From the NCBI RefSeq assembly GCF_016863255.1, contig NZ_BOON01000065.1:1-47196 (forward strand): a DNA stretch of 47,196 nt, read 5' to 3'. The DNA comes from Planosporangium mesophilum (GTDB lineage: Bacteria > Actinomycetota > Actinomycetes > Mycobacteriales > Micromonosporaceae). A model generated the notes under the pieces. It made no database searches and was not told the DNA's origin. It saw only the letters and a program-made list of their open reading frames with translations. Position 1 is the first letter of the stretch, and each line of letters begins with the position of its first letter. Position numbers and translations under genes: made by a program. Shown here piece by piece: positions 46,348 to 47,196 of this stretch.

Positions 46348-47196
46348 ATGAACAAGTGGTTTCGCCGAGCAGTCGGCAGCGTCGGCGTTGCCGGCGGTGT
46401 CCTGCTGCTCGGAGCCGGTACCGCCCACGCACACGTATCCGTGCCCGCGGCGATGGACCCGCAGCAGCTCCACGGGGCGGTCGATGACCTGTTCAAGCCG
46501 ACCGGCGGCCCCAACAACCAGGGCCTGTCGCTGGACCGTGTCGGACTGCCGACCCGCGAGGTGGCGACCACGCCGGTACCCGGCGTCCTGGGCGCCCTGC
46601 CGATCAACGACGCCACCGGCGCCTCGGACCTGGGCGTACCCGCCCCCGGCTCGGTCCTGCCCGGCCTCCTGTCCGGAGGCTCGCTCGCCAGCACCGTGAC
46701 GGACGGGAAGCTGCCGGCCGTACAGGCCCCGACCGGCGAGCTTCCGGTACCGGGACTCGCGCCGGTCGCGCACGCCGCCGGCCTGTTGGCCGGCGGACCG
46801 CAGGCCCTGGTCCAGCAGGTGGCGGACACGGTCCACCCCGGCGCGGACGGATCAACCATGATCGGCGACGACTACGTCGGCCAGGCCCCGCTGCCGGTGG
46901 CCGGAGGCGTGCTGCCCGGCGTTCTGTCCAACCTGCCGCTGGTCGGTGACCTGCCGGCGGTCGGTGAGCTGCCCGCGGTCGGTGAGCTGCCCGCGGTGGG
47001 CGAGCTACCCGCGCTGCCCGCGGTGGGCGAGCTACCCGCCCTGCCCGCGGTGGGCGAGCTACCCGCGCTGCCTGCCCTGCCCGCGGTGGGCGAGCTACCC
47101 GCGCTGCCCGCGGTGGGCGAGCTACCCGCCCTGCCTACCCTGCCCGCGGTGGGCGAGCTACCCGCCCTGCCTACCCTGCCCGCGGTGGGCGAGCTA
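46348..47196 (+). CDS. Secreted VGELPA-repeat protein, 3' end outside window
   Basis: An open frame runs from the ATG at 46348 to the window end (283 codons, no stop). The N-terminus is a signal peptide: MNKWFRRAVGSVGVAGGVLL, then GAGTAHAHVSVP with cleavage near AHA. The mature part is rich in Leu, Pro, Gly and Val (for example GVLGALPIND, GSVLPGLLSGG). From about residue 196 it becomes a near-perfect repeat of VGELPA extended by LPA or LPTLPA. GGATGG lies 7 bases upstream. It should be exported, probably a surface or matrix protein. I do not recognise the family. Confidence 0.85.
   Translation, partial: MNKWFRRAVGSVGVAGGVLLLGAGTAHAHVSVPAAMDPQQLHGAVDDLFKPTGGPNNQGLSLDRVGLPTREVATTPVPGVLGALPINDATGASDLGVPAPGSVLPGLLSGGSLASTVTDGKLPAVQAPTGELPVPGLAPVAHAAGLLAGGPQALVQQVADTVHPGADGSTMIGDDYVGQAPLPVAGGVLPGVLSNLPLVGDLPAVGELPAVGELPAVGELPALPAVGELPALPAVGELPALPALPAVGELPALPAVGELPALPTLPAVGELPALPTLPAVGEL
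46933..47196 (+). repeat. In-frame tandem repeat, VGELPA / VGELPALPA / VGELPALPTLPA
   Basis: Ten VG(D/E)L units are visible, nine being VGEL. Units are 18, 27 or 36 bases long, nearly identical at DNA level (CTGCCCGCGGTGGGCGAG then CTACCCGC). The first three units use different synonymous codons, so the 5' part is older. The array continues past the window end. Confidence 0.95.

Noticed and set aside
46933..47196. A CRISPR-like array at the window end
   Set aside because: Units are adjacent without unique spacers and maintain one reading frame that follows a signal peptide; it is a coding repeat.
46948..47196. LPAVGE units as sortase anchoring signals
   Set aside because: The motif has Val where sortases need Thr, it is internal and repeated, and the true C-terminus is outside the window.

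Overview
The window is very GC-rich and densely coded, with strong G/C at third codon positions, frequent GTG starts and many GTAC-containing codon pairs. The first two genes are divergent: a WhiB-family regulator of the WblA/WhiB4 type and a bifunctional penicillin-binding protein with a PASTA domain. This matches the known actinobacterial pairing (whiB4-ponA2 in Mycobacterium tuberculosis, wblA and a PBP gene in Streptomyces). With the GroEL/CIRCE arrangement, the Cdc48-like ATPase and the DUF4031 and DUF3263 proteins, this points to chromosomal DNA of a filamentous actinomycete. Micromonosporaceae is my best guess, by inference only. No phage, plasmid, transposase, CRISPR or biosynthetic gene cluster is visible.

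Layout. 1-6350: wblA, the PBP, a YqeY-like protein, a membrane-anchored phosphoesterase coupled to an alpha/beta hydrolase, tRNA-Pro and a 55-residue ORF. 6424-15683: a hemerythrin/ferritin-like protein, an unrecognised 452-residue protein, an HD hydrolase, a glycogen-debranching-type glycosidase divergent from a GT4 glycosyltransferase, DUF4031, and glycerol-3-phosphate dehydrogenase. 16094-22318: a polytopic membrane protein fused to a subtilisin domain, an M19 dipeptidase, groEL under two CIRCE operators, and a cold-shock protein. 22614-30100: PaaN, an MFS exporter with a divergent ArsR-type regulator, a tandem GNAT protein, threonine synthase behind a SAM-I riboswitch, and glucosyl-3-phosphoglycerate synthase. 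30116-37531: an ABC-2 permease translationally coupled to a hydrolase/ABC-ATPase fusion, a small membrane protein, a Cdc48-like AAA+ protein and DUF3263. 37609-42841: an N-acetylglucosamine locus (DeoR regulator, ROK kinase, NagA), then an APC permease and a PAP2 phosphatase. 42912-47196: a secreted trypsin-like peptidase, a pore protein flanked by two NAD-binding domains, and the 5' part of a secreted protein with many VGELPA-type repeats that runs off the end.

How genes work together. The ROK kinase and NagA overlap by four bases and stand divergent to a DeoR repressor, a compact unit for amino-sugar use. The ABC permease and the ATPase half of the fusion should form one transporter with a hydrolase tethered outside the membrane. 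The GDE-type glycosidase and GT4 enzyme probably act on alpha-glucan; GpgS starts methylglucose-lipopolysaccharide synthesis. GroEL is under HrcA-type control.

The main non-gene signals are: a SAM-I riboswitch whose P1 helix abuts the thrC ribosome binding site; three related intergenic palindromes built on GATCTTGGACA; two operator-like palindromes without an assigned regulator; and nine genes with a TANNNT box 6-8 bases before the start codon, which suggests leaderless transcripts. All gene functions are assigned by reading motifs; no database search was run.
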